Source: Scilla litardierei
Lineage: Eukaryota > Streptophyta > Magnoliopsida > Asparagales > Asparagaceae
Direction: 5' to 3'
Assembly (NCBI GenBank): GCA_030789695.1
Contig: CM061133.1
Location: 97,359,128-97,423,127 of the forward strand
Length of the DNA stretch: 64,000 nucleotides
The notes under the pieces were generated by a model. It had not been told where the DNA came from. It saw only the letters and a program-made list of their open reading frames with translations, and searched no databases. Both the position numbers and the translations under genes were made by a program. Shown piece after piece: positions 10,293 to 22,163 of this stretch (its first letter is position 1; every line of letters starts with the position of its first letter).

Positions 10293-11702
10293 TCATGCAG
10301 CGTCCCTTGCCATCCGCTTCATTCTGGCCCTTTTGTTCTGGAACCAGTTGTAGACAGTTGATTCAGAAACTTGGCCATATTTTGAGAGCTCAGAGGTCAA
10401 CTCCTTAACCTTTTCCTTGTTTGGTGTCCTACCGTCAAGCTGATATATTCTTTCCAGTATATCTCGTTGTTGTGGCATCAAACGCAGCCTGGGATACTTC
10501 TTAGGAGGAACTCCAGAGACCATAAGAGGATCGGAATATTGACCACCAAGATTCATTCCTACATATGAAGCATATCATTAGAAAAGAAGAATTAATCCAT
10601 GAATGTGATCGGTAGAATTAATGTTCATTTCAGTGTCATATTGTTAAAAAAAAAAATCAAAATTCTAATGTTGAAGCTAGTAGAAAGCTATGGCAGTAGT
10701 AGTAGTTTGATAGATTGCGTATAACCATTTAACAGCATACATATTAAGGTGAGTAGTATTGCAACAATTTTTCAACATGTCACTCAAGTTGAGCAGAAAC
10801 TATAAGAATATAAGCTTAAATCAACCTGAGTATTAATTAAAAAGCAATTTCAGATAACTACCTGAATAAATCTTTGGAGAAAATGTAATCAACATTAATG
10901 TTTACGCATGATCAATATTGTTAAGGCATATTGTTCCATTAGACTAAATCAACAAAAATGTGTAATATGTACATGTAGAGAGAGGACGAAATCTAATGAA
11001 ACAAGCTGTGTACTTTCAGTGCACATCATGATCACCGATCGATGCATGTGCAACACCACTATTAATTTATTATGCTTATGATTTTTCACCGTGTGATTGT
11101 TCGTAACGCTAATTAACATGTGAAAAACATTCTATTCTATTGAGATTAATTTTTATAAAGGTACGATTCCGTTGAGAAATTATATATGCAGCCCAGATAA
11201 CTCGTTGATGTCTAGACTATTATCTCGTTGCCCATAACCAATATCTCAGAAAATTAACCATGAAATTAAGGAACATGAATAAACAATATTTAAGGGGGAA
11301 TTGAAAATTAGAAGAAAAAACTCAAATTCCAAATTGCGCGCGGAGTAACCCACATAACAGAAAATCCAAAAAAAATAAGCCGAATAATCTTGCACATGAC
11401 AAAGAAGACCAATGCAACAGAAACAACATAAAACAAAGACAAGAAACAAAGAGGAAATCAAGAACCTGATGAAAAGAGAAGAAGAGAGAGTTGGTACCTG
11501 CTGAAGTGGCATCTTGGGGAGAAGTCATGGATCTGTACATCTCGACAAGCTGTTCAGTTATCACGGCATACGTTGAGATTTGGCGGCGAAGCTCCTCGAT
11601 CTGATCATCTGTCATCACCCTTTGGACTTGCCTGTTGATATTCATGTCAAGGTAATTTGAATAAGAAGGAGAAGCTGCAGCAGGGAGCCCGGGCCAATCC
11701 AT
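10293..11702 (-). CDS. WOX13-like: WUSCHEL-related homeobox protein, WOX13 clade, two exons
   Basis: Exon 1 is complement 11498-11702 and exon 2 complement 10293-10558. The 939 bp intron has donor CAG|GTACC and acceptor GTAG|GA and splits a Gly codon in phase 1. The spliced product is 156 aa. Residues about 30-60 (VMTDDQIEELRRQISTY and EQLVEMYRSMT) match the conserved N-terminal block of the ancient WOX13 clade. YSDPLM (76-81) precedes a homeodomain at about 90-151. Helix 3 (VYNWFQNKRAR, 137-147) keeps Trp, Phe, Asn and Arg at the DNA-contact positions, and the GQVSE-VYNWF signature is WOX13-type. Oddities: the usual Trp opening helix 1 is Leu, and the protein stops five residues after the homeodomain, whereas relatives have a C-terminal tail. 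A nuclear DNA-binding regulator is expected; this copy may be a divergent paralogue or partly decayed. Confidence 0.88.
10559..11497 (-). other. Intron of the WOX13-like gene
   Basis: 939 bp, AT-rich, GT...AG. Its position, between the N-terminal block and the DPLM/homeodomain block, gives a seamless family match when removed. Reading through it yields a hydrophobic nonsense tail, which supports splicing. Confidence 0.82.
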
Positions 11703-11758
11703 GGTAACAAGAGAGAAGAAGAGGACGTACGATTCAGAAACAATATAGAGTCCGGCCC

Positions 11759-11770
11759 TTTATATATATA
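11759..11770 (-). promoter_or_regulatory. TATA box of the WOX13-like gene
   Basis: On the minus strand GTATATATATAAAGG, 57-68 bp upstream of the ATG at 11702. Transcription would start near 11730, leaving a leader of about 30 nt. Confidence 0.6.
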
Positions 11771-12139
11771 CAGAGAGAGGTATTGTCTTTCTTGTGTCCT
11801 AAAGATTGCGGGAATTTGATATGATTGGAGAGAGAGACAACATCCCTTATGCCTTCTCCCTGGATGTTCGACACGCGTACTAAATTTCCCCAGAACGAAC
11901 CCCGTTTTAACTTTTGCGAATCTGAATCCAAGATAGTGATTGGTTCGATATTTGTTTAAATTAATTGTTTCCGTTGGGTATTAGGAAACCTTTGCTTCAA
12001 TCAGGGTTTAGCCTTGGTGGAGGACAAGCATATCATTATTATTAGACTACGCATGGATGGTTAATTATGTCGGTTTATTAACATGTATAACACCTCTTTC
12101 AACCACCTGTCAAATCTAACCACCATTTATTCATGCCCC
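11771..12139. other. Upstream region of the WOX13-like gene
   Basis: AT-rich promoter-side DNA with a pyrimidine-rich (minus strand) stretch near 11770-11850. No other gene was recognised. Confidence 0.45.
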
Positions 12140-12360
12140 TCCGTCCTATTTAAATTTCGACATGCCCACATATATACACACAGTAATCATACCCCATGCC
12201 CTATGTGCTACGAGTTCATTTATAATATTCATCCCTCGAAATCTTAGTTTCCATAACTTTAGACGAACAAGAATAATTAAAGCATAATAGTTGGTATAAT
12301 TTGGTTCCTTCAAAAAATTTAGTTCCCATGAGAGAATTTGGCTCCCCAAAAAACTTAGTC
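12140..12360. repeat. About 220 bp diverged direct repeat, copy 1 (partner 13317-13535)
   Basis: From about CTCCGTCCTATTTAAATT to CCCAAAAAACTTAGTCC. It shares TAGTAATCATAC-CCATGCC, GAACAAGAATAATTAAAGC-like and CCTTCAAAAAATTTAGTT blocks with 13317-13535. Unidentified dispersed or duplicated repeat. Confidence 0.7.
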
Positions 12361-13316
12361 CTTCAAATCGCCGCCCCCCTCCCTGTTGGAGGGGGCCTCC
12401 TTGCACGCCTTCCCCCCCTGACGAGGAGACTGGCCGCGATCACAGAGGAGAAGGGGCACAGTTCCGGCCTCCCCTCCCGGCGCGTTCAAAGGGCAACGAA
12501 GAAAAAAAATTTTGTTGAGTCTTTTCGTTTTCCTGGAGGTGATGGCGTGGGCGAGTTTGGTGGCGTGTGCATGTCTGGCTCCCTTCATTCGTATTCATTA
12601 GCATGTTCAAAATGGATCCAAATTGATCGCCTGGAAGGTTACACTCGTGTGCCATGCTGTATTGGCAATCTTATTAAACACTGCAAACCTAATATATAAC
12701 TTGAATGGATGGAAGCTATGGAACCATTATTTATGTAACAGAACACAATATCCATTTAAAATCCCACATGATAAGAATTTACATCATCTTTTCCCAAGCC
12801 AATCAAGTATATTGTTTGGACGGGTAAACCGCATCCCCCCTGCGGCGGCTACCCCCTTAAAACCCTAACTCTAGGGTGGGGGAGAGAAGAGGCATGTGCA
12901 TCCTCTGATGGGCCATGAGTCCATAGAATAAATAAATAAATAATATCTGGGTATTTTTGGCAAACGGGCCTGCAGCCCGTAGCCAGCCCACGAGTCTCTG
13001 GCCTGCATGCCTAATTTAATTTAAATTCATATAATACCCTATTAAACCCCTAAAAATTCCAGAAAATTCTGAAAAAATCCGAAAAAATCCGAAAAAAATT
13101 CTAGAAAAATCCAGAAAAATAAGGGGAAAACAGGTTAAGGATATGGAGTTTTATTAACTCTTTAGGGGCTATTTGGCGCAAATTAGAAATTTATTAATGA
13201 ATTTGATGTGTAATTCATTATTTGTCACCTTATTATTAATTGGATAAAAATTTAATTTACATTTTAATAAATTACAAGGATCATGTGACTGCTCTGTCGT
13301 AAGTTTAGTTACCTAA
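12361..13316. other. Non-coding stretch between the 220 bp repeats
   Basis: Holds a GC-rich block (about 12365-12580), an A-rich run of AAAATCC-type units (about 13065-13125) and AT-rich DNA. Short open frames on both strands have no recognisable domain. Confidence 0.45.
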
Positions 13317-13535
13317 CCTCCACCCTATTAATTTAGACATGCCTGTATATAATACATAGTAATCATACTCCATGCCTTATGGGGTACGGTTCATTTAAAA
13401 TATTCATATCTCAAAATCTTAGTTTTCCTAATTTTAAACGAACATGAATAATTAAAGCGCAATAATTGTTATTTAGTTCCTTCAAAAAATTTAGTTTCAC
13501 TTAGAGAATTCAGTTTCCCAAAAAAATTAGATCCA
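13317..13535. repeat. About 220 bp diverged direct repeat, copy 2 (partner 12140-12360)
   Basis: Runs from about CTCCACCCTATTAATTTAG to TTTCCCAAAAAAATTAGATCC. It is clearly homologous to copy 1 but with many substitutions and small indels, so the duplication is old. Confidence 0.7.
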
Positions 13536-14113
13536 CCAACATCGTTTTTCCACCAAAATTTTCACAAACTCTCATCCAACCCATTGATTCCTCAAGATCT
13601 AATCACACTCGTCTTTCTACCCACCCTTTTGTCATAATCAGCAACCACATTCACAAACATCCCATATTGTATAATAGATGTAGAGGCTACTATATAAATT
13701 AAGTGTCAATTTTAACGTGTCAATCAAACTAATATTTAGACCGGCCCCATATAATATTTAGTCTTGCCCCCTATAAGTGATCAATTTTGCATCTAGTTTT
13801 TAAGGTTAAAAGTAACGGCCAAGAACTCTAAGGATTAAGGGCTAATCAGCCAGCACCACGCTCCCTCTCTCATTTATTTATTATTATTATTCCTGTTTGA
13901 ATTTTCCTGATGTTGAAGTGTGTACATGGACCTATCGAGGCTGCTATCAGTTAGATGATCACGTAACATGCACATCATAATAGCCACGAGTGCTAGCGAG
14001 TCAAAATCAGTGTGGTAGCACTGCCTACAAATCATCCATCGTTGAAAGAGTAACTAAGATAGATAAAGAGAAATATTAGAGTAAAGAGAGATAATTAGAA
14101 TGATAATCATTGC
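13536..14113. other. Non-coding stretch before the first copia element
   Basis: AT-rich DNA with no supported gene or repeat. The last five bases, ATTGC, would be the target duplication of the element starting at 14114, but its right end is lost. Confidence 0.4.
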
Positions 14114-16051
14114 TGTTGGACGCAACGATCTAGGACCTCTAGTTTGATGATGACAAACGTGTGCGAACTATTTAACTTGTGTGCTAAGTGTATTTCAGGA
14201 TTGGCAAAACGATGATTCTTTCAACATTTGGGGAAATTGCTAATCATATAGCAACTGGAGGGAGGATGAAGTATTGTGCACAAAGCAATGAGGACTAGGT
14301 CCAATATGAGATGAGTTGGACTTGGTCATTGGTCAAAATATTTAGCAAGATTTGCAATAGATTTTTCCATATCCAATTTGAATTGCAAATCAAATCCAAT
14401 GGATACCATTATCCCATTCAAATTCAAGTCCCCAATCTAATATCAATTCAAATCCACATCCCTTATTTCTAGGAATTTCCTTTGGGCCACAAAGATGTCT
14501 ACCCATCCTTATATAAACCCTTTTGAGAGAACCCTAAGCAGGGCAGCAAGAACATCAAAGAGGAGAAAGGGCCGGACATACCTTTCATCGGGGAAGAACA
14601 ATGCATAGCTAAGTTTTATTGTTCTCTCTTCAATAAATTGTCTTGCTTCAATCTCCAAGCACTTACGCATCATGCAACAAGAGAGACCCAGATCAACTCT
14701 TTTTTATTATTGATAGTTTGTTCATGCAGGCACACTAATCACCAAAGAAAAAAATCAAATTTTTTTTGTATTGCCGCACAAATTGTCTGCCTAAGCCGCA
14801 CATCAAAGCTCTTTCCCAATGCAAAAATCTAATAATCCCTGAGAGCCACACAAAAAGTCTTTTTATTAAAAAAACCCCAAGAGCCCTTCATTGGAGAGCA
14901 CATGCCGGTTTATTTGTGTTATTATTATTTTATTTGTGCCTAGTGCTCTTAGAGTTTTTTTTGTGCTCTTCTAATTATTGAAAACCGAGTGCCACAAAAA
15001 TCTGTGAGGGGGCAATCAAATTCAGTGCGGCACAAAAAGTTTTAGAGAGCCGATTTTTTTTATCCAATCAAATTCATTTTTTGGGGTGCTTGCTCTTTGT
15101 TGTTTTGATTGTGAAGCCAATTGTTTTTGGTGATGAGATCAGCCTGTTTCAAAGGAGCCAAGTTTGTTTTGTTTTTGCAATTCTCAAAGATCAGATCATT
15201 TTTCGTTGGGAAGTGTGATTAAGGGTTTTAATTCTCCACTTAACATTTATTTATTTGGGATTTAATTGTTTGCAGGGAATCAAAGAGGAACTCACGGAGG
15301 TCATGCATACATCAAGCTGTAATATTTGACCAAGACTTTTCTAATCCAATTTGAGAAGCAGCAGCCGCAAGTATTGGAGGCACATGTTTAAGGGTGGCCG
15401 AAAAATCTCAGAGAGCAAATTCTAGAAGGACAGTGCCGCAACATAGAAAGGAAGGACAGTGCCGCAACATCAGAAAGTGCCGAGGCCGCAACTTGAGTTA
15501 CCAGTGCCGAGGATACCACTAATACTTGCCAGACGACTTCTGGCTTGTGCTGATTGACGAAGACGACGCCGCTACACAAACTGAGCTTTCTAAACTCTGT
15601 CGTTTATTATTTTGTGTAATAGTTGCTAGATCTTCGTAGGGGAAACTTTACCTATATTTGGGACTATTTTGGGACTTGTCTGGTTGGGGCTAGACAAGTG
15701 GGATCCAGCTAGTTTGGGACTAGTTGGTAGAAAGCGTTACTAGGATTGATAGTGAGAGAAAACATTGTGTGTGGGGTACTGAGAGCCTGGCGAGTGTAGA
15801 GACATAGAGGGTGCTCTGAGCGTTGTCTAACTTGTGGTTTTGTACCTATTGCGCTATTCAATACTAGTATCTGCTTTGGAGACTGGAGTATGTCGAAGGG
15901 TCGACCGAACCAGGGTAAATCTGCTGTGTACTCTGTGTCTGCTTTTTATTTACCCTGTTGCTGCTTTAACTGTGTGTGCTTATTCGTAGGTTGCACGAAT
16001 TATTTTTATATGCCTATTCACCCCCCTCTAGACTAGGATCCAGATCTAACA
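14114..16051 (+). repeat. 5' LTR of gag-only copia element 1
   Basis: 1938 bp, starts TGTTGGACGC and ends GATCTAACA immediately before AG-TGGTATCAGAGC. A TATA box (CCTTATATAAACCC) is near 14508-14521. The last about 670 bp (15385-16051) are absent from the 3' copy. The terminal part (CTATTCACCCCCCTCTAG) is typical of copia LTR ends. Confidence 0.9.
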
Positions 16052-16053
16052 AG

Positions 16054-16068
16054 TGGTATCAGAGCAGG
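16054..16068 (+). promoter_or_regulatory. Primer-binding site, initiator tRNA-Met
   Basis: TGGTATCAGAGCAGG, the standard plant copia primer site, 2 bases after the LTR. Confidence 0.93.
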
Positions 16069-16094
16069 TTTTAGGATCTAGCCTAGGATTGACC

Positions 16095-17963
16095 ATGAAT
16101 AACCATATGGATAGTGCTTTTGCTGAGGGTCAGTCTGTTTCCCGTCCCCCTAGGTTTAATGAAGGTGATTATGCTTATTGGAAAAATCGAATGAAAATCT
16201 ACCTTATTTCTGTTGATTATAAAGCTTGGCAAATAATTGAAAAATGATAAACTGCCTGTTATTAAAGTAGACAGTGTTGAGATTGAAAAACCAAATGACA
16301 AATGGGATGATAATGATTGGAAATCTTATTCTTTAAATGCTAAAGCTATGAATGCTCTCATTTGTGCACTTGATAAATCTGAATATAATAGAATCTCACA
16401 TTGTTTAACTGCGCAGGAAATATGGCATACTTTGGAGGTGACGCACGAGGGAACGTCACAGGTAAAGGAGTCTAGACTGTCTCTTTTGAGTGCAGAGTTC
16501 GAGGGATTTCGCATGCTACCATCAGAGAGCATATCAGAGATGTATGCGAGGTTCCCCGACATAGTCTACAAGTCTAGCTCGCTTGGAAAGCCATATGATA
16601 GCCTCGATCAAGTGAGGAAGATCCTAAGAGCATTGTCAAGCTCTTTCAGACCAAAGGTCACTGCCATCCAGGAAGCAAAGGTATTGTCTCAATTGAAGGT
16701 GGAGGACCTTATTGGTAATTTAATGTCCCATGAATTGGAACTGCAAAATGTTGAAGCAAGAGAGAAACCTGAGGAGAAAGAGAAAGCCATAAAGCCCCTT
16801 GCTTTGCAAGCTAGCGAAGAAGAGGATGATGATGACGATATAGCGCTAATGGTGAGAAACTTTAGAAAGTTCATCAAGACCATGCATGGGAGAAACGAAA
16901 TGGCACCCAGGTTTAATCGTTCTAACTTTAATAATTCTTCCAAGCAATTTAATAATTAGAAATCTACTGATAGAATGCAATGTTTTAAATGCAAGGAAAG
17001 AGGACATCTGATGAAGGATTGCCCAAATGAAACTGCTCAGCTCGCTAAAGGAAAAGGAAAAGCGAAGGTATTAACATGGGATATGGATAGCGAAGCTGAA
17101 AGCGAGGAGGAACATGAAGCCCATTCTTGCATGGCTTTGATGGGCATCCAAGATGAGACACCGTCAGGTAGCAAAGCTGAACTTCTTAAAATTTGTGAAG
17201 AAATGTAAAATCAAATAGTAGATCATGAGTTCACTATTGAATGTCTCCAAAATCAGAACTATGACATGCAAGTTAGAGATGATAAGGTGTTTAAAGAGAA
17301 TGAAAAACTTAAAATTGAACTCAATGCATGTAAGTCTACTATTGAAATCATGAAGAAGGAAAAAGCTAGCTTTGATGAAACCGCTCCTTGTATTTCTTGC
17401 TCCTCATTATTAAACCAAAATATCATGCTTAAACTTGATTTGATTAAGCTCGAAACTGAAAAGACTATGTGATTAGAGAGCTTCATGATAAATTCTGCAT
17501 GTTGGATAATGACTTTAAAAGAAAAATGATTGAATTTGAAAAGAAGGAAGATGAAAACAAGAGAGCTTTTATTAGTAAATACACGATGCTTGTGGAAGAA
17601 AACAAACAATTAAAAACCAAAGTCTCTCATCTTGAAGTGGCCAATAAGAAATTCTCTATGAGAAAACAATCGTTGGACACTATTTTAGAGAATCAATTAT
17701 ATGGCAATAATAGAAGAGGACTTGGTTTTAGTCTGAAAAACGTTGAAAAGCAAAATTTCAAGAAATTCCACAATGTACCCTCTATTGAAAAGAACAAATA
17801 TGCAAAGTGCTTTACTTGTGATAGTGTAGGACACACTTCATATTATTGTAAATTTAGGAACACAAATATCAAGTTTAAACAAGTTTGGGTTCCTAAATCT
17901 TTAATGGCTAACACTCGTGGACCTTGTTGGATTCCAAGGTCACACTTAACACCTTTCATGTAG
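16095..17963 (+). pseudogene. Copia gag with two zinc knuckles, several lesions
   Basis: Starts MNNHMDSAFAEGQS at 16095. The N-terminal part (RPPRFNEGDYAYWKNRM, ALDKSEYNRISHCLTAQEIW) is the DUF4219/UBN2 capsid region. A one-base frameshift falls near 16245. In-frame stops are TAG at 16957-16959 and TAA at 17206-17208, and another frame change follows near 17470. Zinc knuckle 1 (CFKCKERGHLMKDC) is 16981-17022. A Lys/Glu-rich coiled-coil-like segment follows, then zinc knuckle 2 (CFTCDSVGHTSYYC) at 17808-17849. The product ends GPCWIPRSHLTPFM at a TAG (17961-17963) embedded in GTAGGTAAG. No pol follows. The role in the active family is nucleocapsid assembly; this copy cannot make full-length protein. 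Confidence 0.87.
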
Positions 17964-19245
17964 GTAAGGTGGAGATTTGGCGAAGAGCAAATTTTTCAAT
18001 GTCTCATCCTTTTAGCTCCTTCATCAAATAGCGACGTGAAGGTATAATTTTGATCCCTCTTTGCATTCCATTGCATACCTTCATAGATTGTTTTGTGTGC
18101 TTGTTTTTATTTTGATTTTGTGTGCTTGCTTGCATGATTTTTTTAATGTTTTTATTTCTGAAAAAAAACAAAAAAAATTGGAAACCCAAAAAAATGTGCT
18201 TAAAAGAATACCCTTTATGATTTATCTTAAGTGGTATTGTATAAATGTTCAAAGCTATCCATTGTAGAAGTTAATTCATTATTGTTGTAGCAACATGAAC
18301 ATATTGTTCTCTTTTTAGCAGCCATGACATGTCTCATAAATTTCGAATTTGACTTCTACACCTACATTTGCACTTTCACGATAATTGACTTTTTAGTGCT
18401 TTTGGAGATTCTTTTGAAGAATAATGGAAAGTGAATGTAGGAATGATTAATTTCAGAATTTTCTAAGGGATATGAAGTGTTTAGCCATGAATTAAAATTG
18501 AGCACAAAAGAATTGAAAAAAAAAATATTTGCTCCGTATGAAAAATGGATACACTTCATGGCTAATACACAACCCACGAGTATCCAACTTATGCTACATG
18601 GGTAATCATTAGCGTTGGTATATATTACTCGTCAAGCAATGCCACCCCACATTTAAAAGTCCTTTTAGGCTATGTTTTGGGGTTTGGTAACTTGAACTCA
18701 TCTTTGATGAGATGGAAAAAATCAATCCTAGTGATACTCATGAATAATGGAAAATGTGGATTAATTTGGTTGATTTTCTGAAATTGAATCTTCTATTGTA
18801 CTTTATTGTCTATATCACTACACTTACACTAAGGCGGAGAAGTCTTGTTATGAAATCCTATGAGCTTGGATTGTCTATTTAGTGGAAAACTCATGCAAAT
18901 TGCACGCTATATTTAATAATGGTTTATTTTTTGCATGGGATATTTCTGGTGACTTCATTAATCCACTTTTGGTGATTACAAAGGGGGAGAAAGAAAAGAT
19001 TAGAAAAGATTTGACAGATTTGATGTCGGTATATTATTTGTTGAAGGGGGAGCATAAAAAATACTTGAATAAATGTTGAAGGGGGAGTTTGAGAGAAGGG
19101 GGAGCATGCTTTTATATTTACTATTTGTTGTGCATGCTTTGCAATGCTTGAATGACTCATCCATACATCATATTACATTACACCCTTCAACACACTTCAC
19201 ACACCCATATTTATTGCTCAAATCTTTTATGGGTTTGTCATCACC
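17964..19245 (+). other. Structured non-coding region after gag, copia element 1
   Basis: About 1.3 kb with no coding potential, yet alignable in blocks to 50724-53887 of the second element. Inverted repeats: GAAGGTAT (18038-18045) with ATACCTTC (18075-18082); CCTACATT-CACTTTC (18361-18377) with GAAAGTGAATGTAGG (18427-18441); TGGATAC (18546-18552) with GTATCCA (18580-18586). Four purine tracts of the type AAGGGGGAG occur at about 18983, 19044, 19078 and 19096, ahead of the true polypurine tract. Confidence 0.75.
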
Positions 19246-19258
19246 AAAAGGGGGAGAT
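19246..19258 (+). promoter_or_regulatory. Polypurine tract, copia element 1
   Basis: AAAAGGGGGAGAT directly before the 3' LTR start TGTTGGACGC; identical to the tract at 53888-53900. Confidence 0.9.
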
Positions 19259-20547
19259 TGTTGGACGCAACGATCTAGGACCTCTAGTTTGATGATAAAA
19301 ACATGTGCAAACTATTTAACGTTTGTGCTAAGTGTGTTTCAGGATTGGCAAAACAATGATTCTTTCAACATTTGGTGAAATTGCTAATCATATAGCAACT
19401 GGAGGGAGGATGACGTATTGTGCGCAAAGCAATGAGGACTAGGTCCAATATGAGATGAGTTGGACTTGGTCCTATATGGGATGAGGTGGACTTGGTCAAA
19501 ATATTTAGCAAGATTTGCAATAGATTTTTCCATATCCAATTTGAATTGCAAATCAAATCCAATGGCTATCATTATCCCATTCAAATTCAAGTCCCCAATC
19601 TAATATCAATTCAAATCCACATCCCTTATTTCTAGGAATTTCCTTTGGGTCACAAAGATCTCTACCCATCCTTATATAAACCCTTTTGAGAGAACCCTAA
19701 GCAGGGCGGCAAGAATATCAAAGAGGAGAAAGGGCCGGCCATACCTTTCACAGGGGGAAGAACAATGCATAGCTAAGTTTTCTTGTTCTCTCTTCAATAA
19801 ATTGTCTTGCTTCAATCTCCAAGCACTTATGCATCATGCAAGAAGAGAGACCCGAATCAACTCTTTTTTATTATTGATAGTTTGTTCATGCAGGCACACT
19901 AATCACCAAAGAAAAAAAATCATATTTTTTTTTGTATTGCCACACAAATTGTCTGCCTAAGCCACACATCAAAGCTCTTTCCCAAGGCAAAAATCTAATA
20001 ATCCCTGAGAGCCACACAAAAAGTCTTTTTATTAAAAAACCCCAAGAGCCCTTCATTGGAGAGCACAGGCCGGTTTATTTGTGTTATTATTATTTTATTT
20101 GTGCCTAGTGCTCTAAGAGTTTTTTTGTGCTCTTCTAATTATTGAAAACCGAGTGCCACAAAAATCTGTGAGGGGGCAATCAAATTCAGTGCGGCACAAA
20201 AAGTTTTAGAGAGCCGATTTTTTTTATCCAATCAAATTCATTTTTTTGGGTGCTTGCTCTTTGTTGTTTTGATTGTGAAGCCAATTGTTTTTGGTGATGA
20301 GATCAGCCTGTTTCAAAGGAGCCAAGTTTGTTTTGTTTTTGCAATTCTCAAAGATCAGATCATTTTTCGTTGGGAAGTGTGATTAAGGGTTTTAATTCTC
20401 CACTTAACATTTATTTATTTGGGATTTAATTGTTTGCAGGGAATCAAAGAGGAACTCGCGGAGGTCATGCATACATCAAGCTGCAATATTTGACCAAGAC
20501 TTTTCTAATCCAATTTGAGAAGCAGCAGCCGCAAGTATTGGAGGCAC
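19259..20547 (+). repeat. Truncated 3' LTR of gag-only copia element 1
   Basis: Follows 14114-15384 with small differences (for example a short repeat of GGACTTGGTC...) up to GTATTGGAGGCACA, then switches abruptly to another element's gag. The missing 670 bp include the LTR 3' end, so no target duplication can be checked. Confidence 0.85.
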
Positions 20548-20924
20548 AGATGTCCACAGACATTATCCTAAAGTCTTTAACTCCCGAGTTCAAGCCCTTT
20601 ATAACTGGCTTTATAATGAACAGCCTTGAGAGGGATCTTCCTGGTCTCCTTAATATGCTCCGGCAGTTTGAGGAAATTGAGAAGAAGCCGACTGCACTGG
20701 TTGTTGGCTCTGCTACTTCCGACCAGCCGAAAGGCAAAGGGAAGAAGAGGCAGGTCCCACAACCTGCGAAGGCTAAGAATGGGAAGAAGAATAACAAAGG
20801 GGCCCCGTCGAAATCTGAGTGCTTCCATTGCCACAAGATTGGCCACTGGAAGAGGAACTGCAAGATCTATCTTGCAGAGAAGAAGAAGGGGCATACTGAT
20901 GCCTCTACCTCAGGTACAAATTAA
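20548..20924 (+). pseudogene. Copia gag C-terminal fragment with zinc knuckle
   Basis: Readable from MSTDIILKSLTPEFKPF through a Lys/Gly-rich basic linker to a CCHC knuckle (CFHCHKIGHWKRNC, 20820-20861) and a stop at 20922-20924. This matches the C-terminal third of copia gag: the UBN2 end, then the nucleocapsid. The frame is open leftward into the adjoining LTR, giving a 164-codon frame from 20430, but the N-terminal 39 codons are LTR sequence, not gag. The start of the protein is missing. Confidence 0.8.
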
Positions 20925-22163
20925 ATTTAATTAAATGCAATTATTTCCATTCATATAGTATGTGATACTCATAGACATCTGTGTAATGTATACAGGTGGC
21001 TGATATGAACCGGAGATTGGAGAAGTACGGAGATCGGTCGGCAATCAAAGCAACAGTTGCTGCTGGGACCGCTCAAAGACTTCTGGAGACGATGATCGTG
21101 ATGGAGATGATATTTTTCTTACTTGAATAAAATGTATCATCTTTAAGGATCGAAAACAATGAATGAGTGCTTTGCACTCAAGGTTTATTTTTGATAAACA
21201 AGTTAAGGTTCTTTTAATGAACCCGTTGTTTTGGAATGGATGTCTCGTTCGTTGCAATTGAGATTGAATCGGCTTAAATTCTGTGAATGTGGCTTTTCTG
21301 TGATGGTTGCGTATATTCTCGAATAATAATGCATAGCTTCGATAATATTGTTTTTGGAGCTGACTAAATGTTAAAAGTCAATCAGTAGTTAAGTGTAGGT
21401 TCCAGGGGGCGTATAAATTGTGTGCGATCACAATAATACGCATATCAAGATTAATTCTTGATTATCTGCATTTAGTTATTAAAAGAGTTAATACTAAATG
21501 TGGTTAAAGGAATAAAGTATAGTGTAGGACGCTTTGATTGAACGAGTAAATGTCAAGTTTCCTTAAAACGATCTTGACTTGACTCATTCGTCAAACCGAA
21601 CCTGACACTTGTGCATTCCATCTGAGGCACTTACCAAATGGTTATTTTTGCACATAAATCTAAATATGATTTAGTTATTATGTTGAAGTAATTTAACCAG
21701 GTAATTCTTAAAGTCAGTGGGAGCGAGCTCATATACTTAGTTCCGTTTTTCGGACTAGGTAAAAAGGATATTTCACTTTAATGAATCTTCTATATAAATC
21801 ATTAAGTCAAAATTGTTTTGATTTAATCGTATATATAGAGACTTAGGGTGTCAAATATGTACTTGACATATTGACACAATAAAGTGGAGTGAGCTAGAAC
21901 TGACTTACGGAAATGTTAGACCCCACATCTAAATCGTATAAGCTAACTGTTAGCTATACAAAGTTAGGAAAATTGATCCAGATCATTTTTTTCCAAAGGA
22001 TCAACCCTGTGTGATCAAGAGATGTAATTTCAATCCATTAAAATTCGTTATAGATACTTGTTAGTAGAACCATTCTTAGGTTTTCCATATCAAATGTCAA
22101 AGTGACTGATATGCTATAACGGTATGAGATACCAAGATAAATAGCCTAAGTGCAAGTGGGAGA
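20925..22163 (+). pseudogene. Decayed copia internal remnant
   Basis: Just after gag, faint frames resemble the start of a copia protease/pol segment (about 20960-21090: a CDT-like active-site relic, then ATVAAGT), with stops and frameshifts. Beyond about 21120 nothing can be read as pol. A purine-rich tract (GCAAGTGGGAGA) ends at 22163 against the LTR. Confidence 0.5.

Larger units (their letters stand above)
14114..20547 (+). mobile_element. Gag-only copia-type LTR retrotransposon, 3' LTR truncated
   Basis: 5' LTR 14114-16051, initiator-Met PBS at 16054, decayed gag 16095-17963, a 1.3 kb non-coding region, polypurine tract at 19246, and a 3' LTR that follows the 5' LTR for about 1290 bp and then stops at 20547. 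After gag there is no protease, integrase, reverse transcriptase or RNase H. The layout matches terminal-repeat retrotransposons with only a gag domain (TR-GAG), a recognised non-autonomous class. A second member of the same broad group lies at 41528-55736. Confidence 0.88.

Noticed and set aside
20430..20924. A 164-codon frame taken as a complete gag gene
   Set aside because: Its first 39 codons are LTR sequence also found at 15270-15384; only the part from 20548 is gag.
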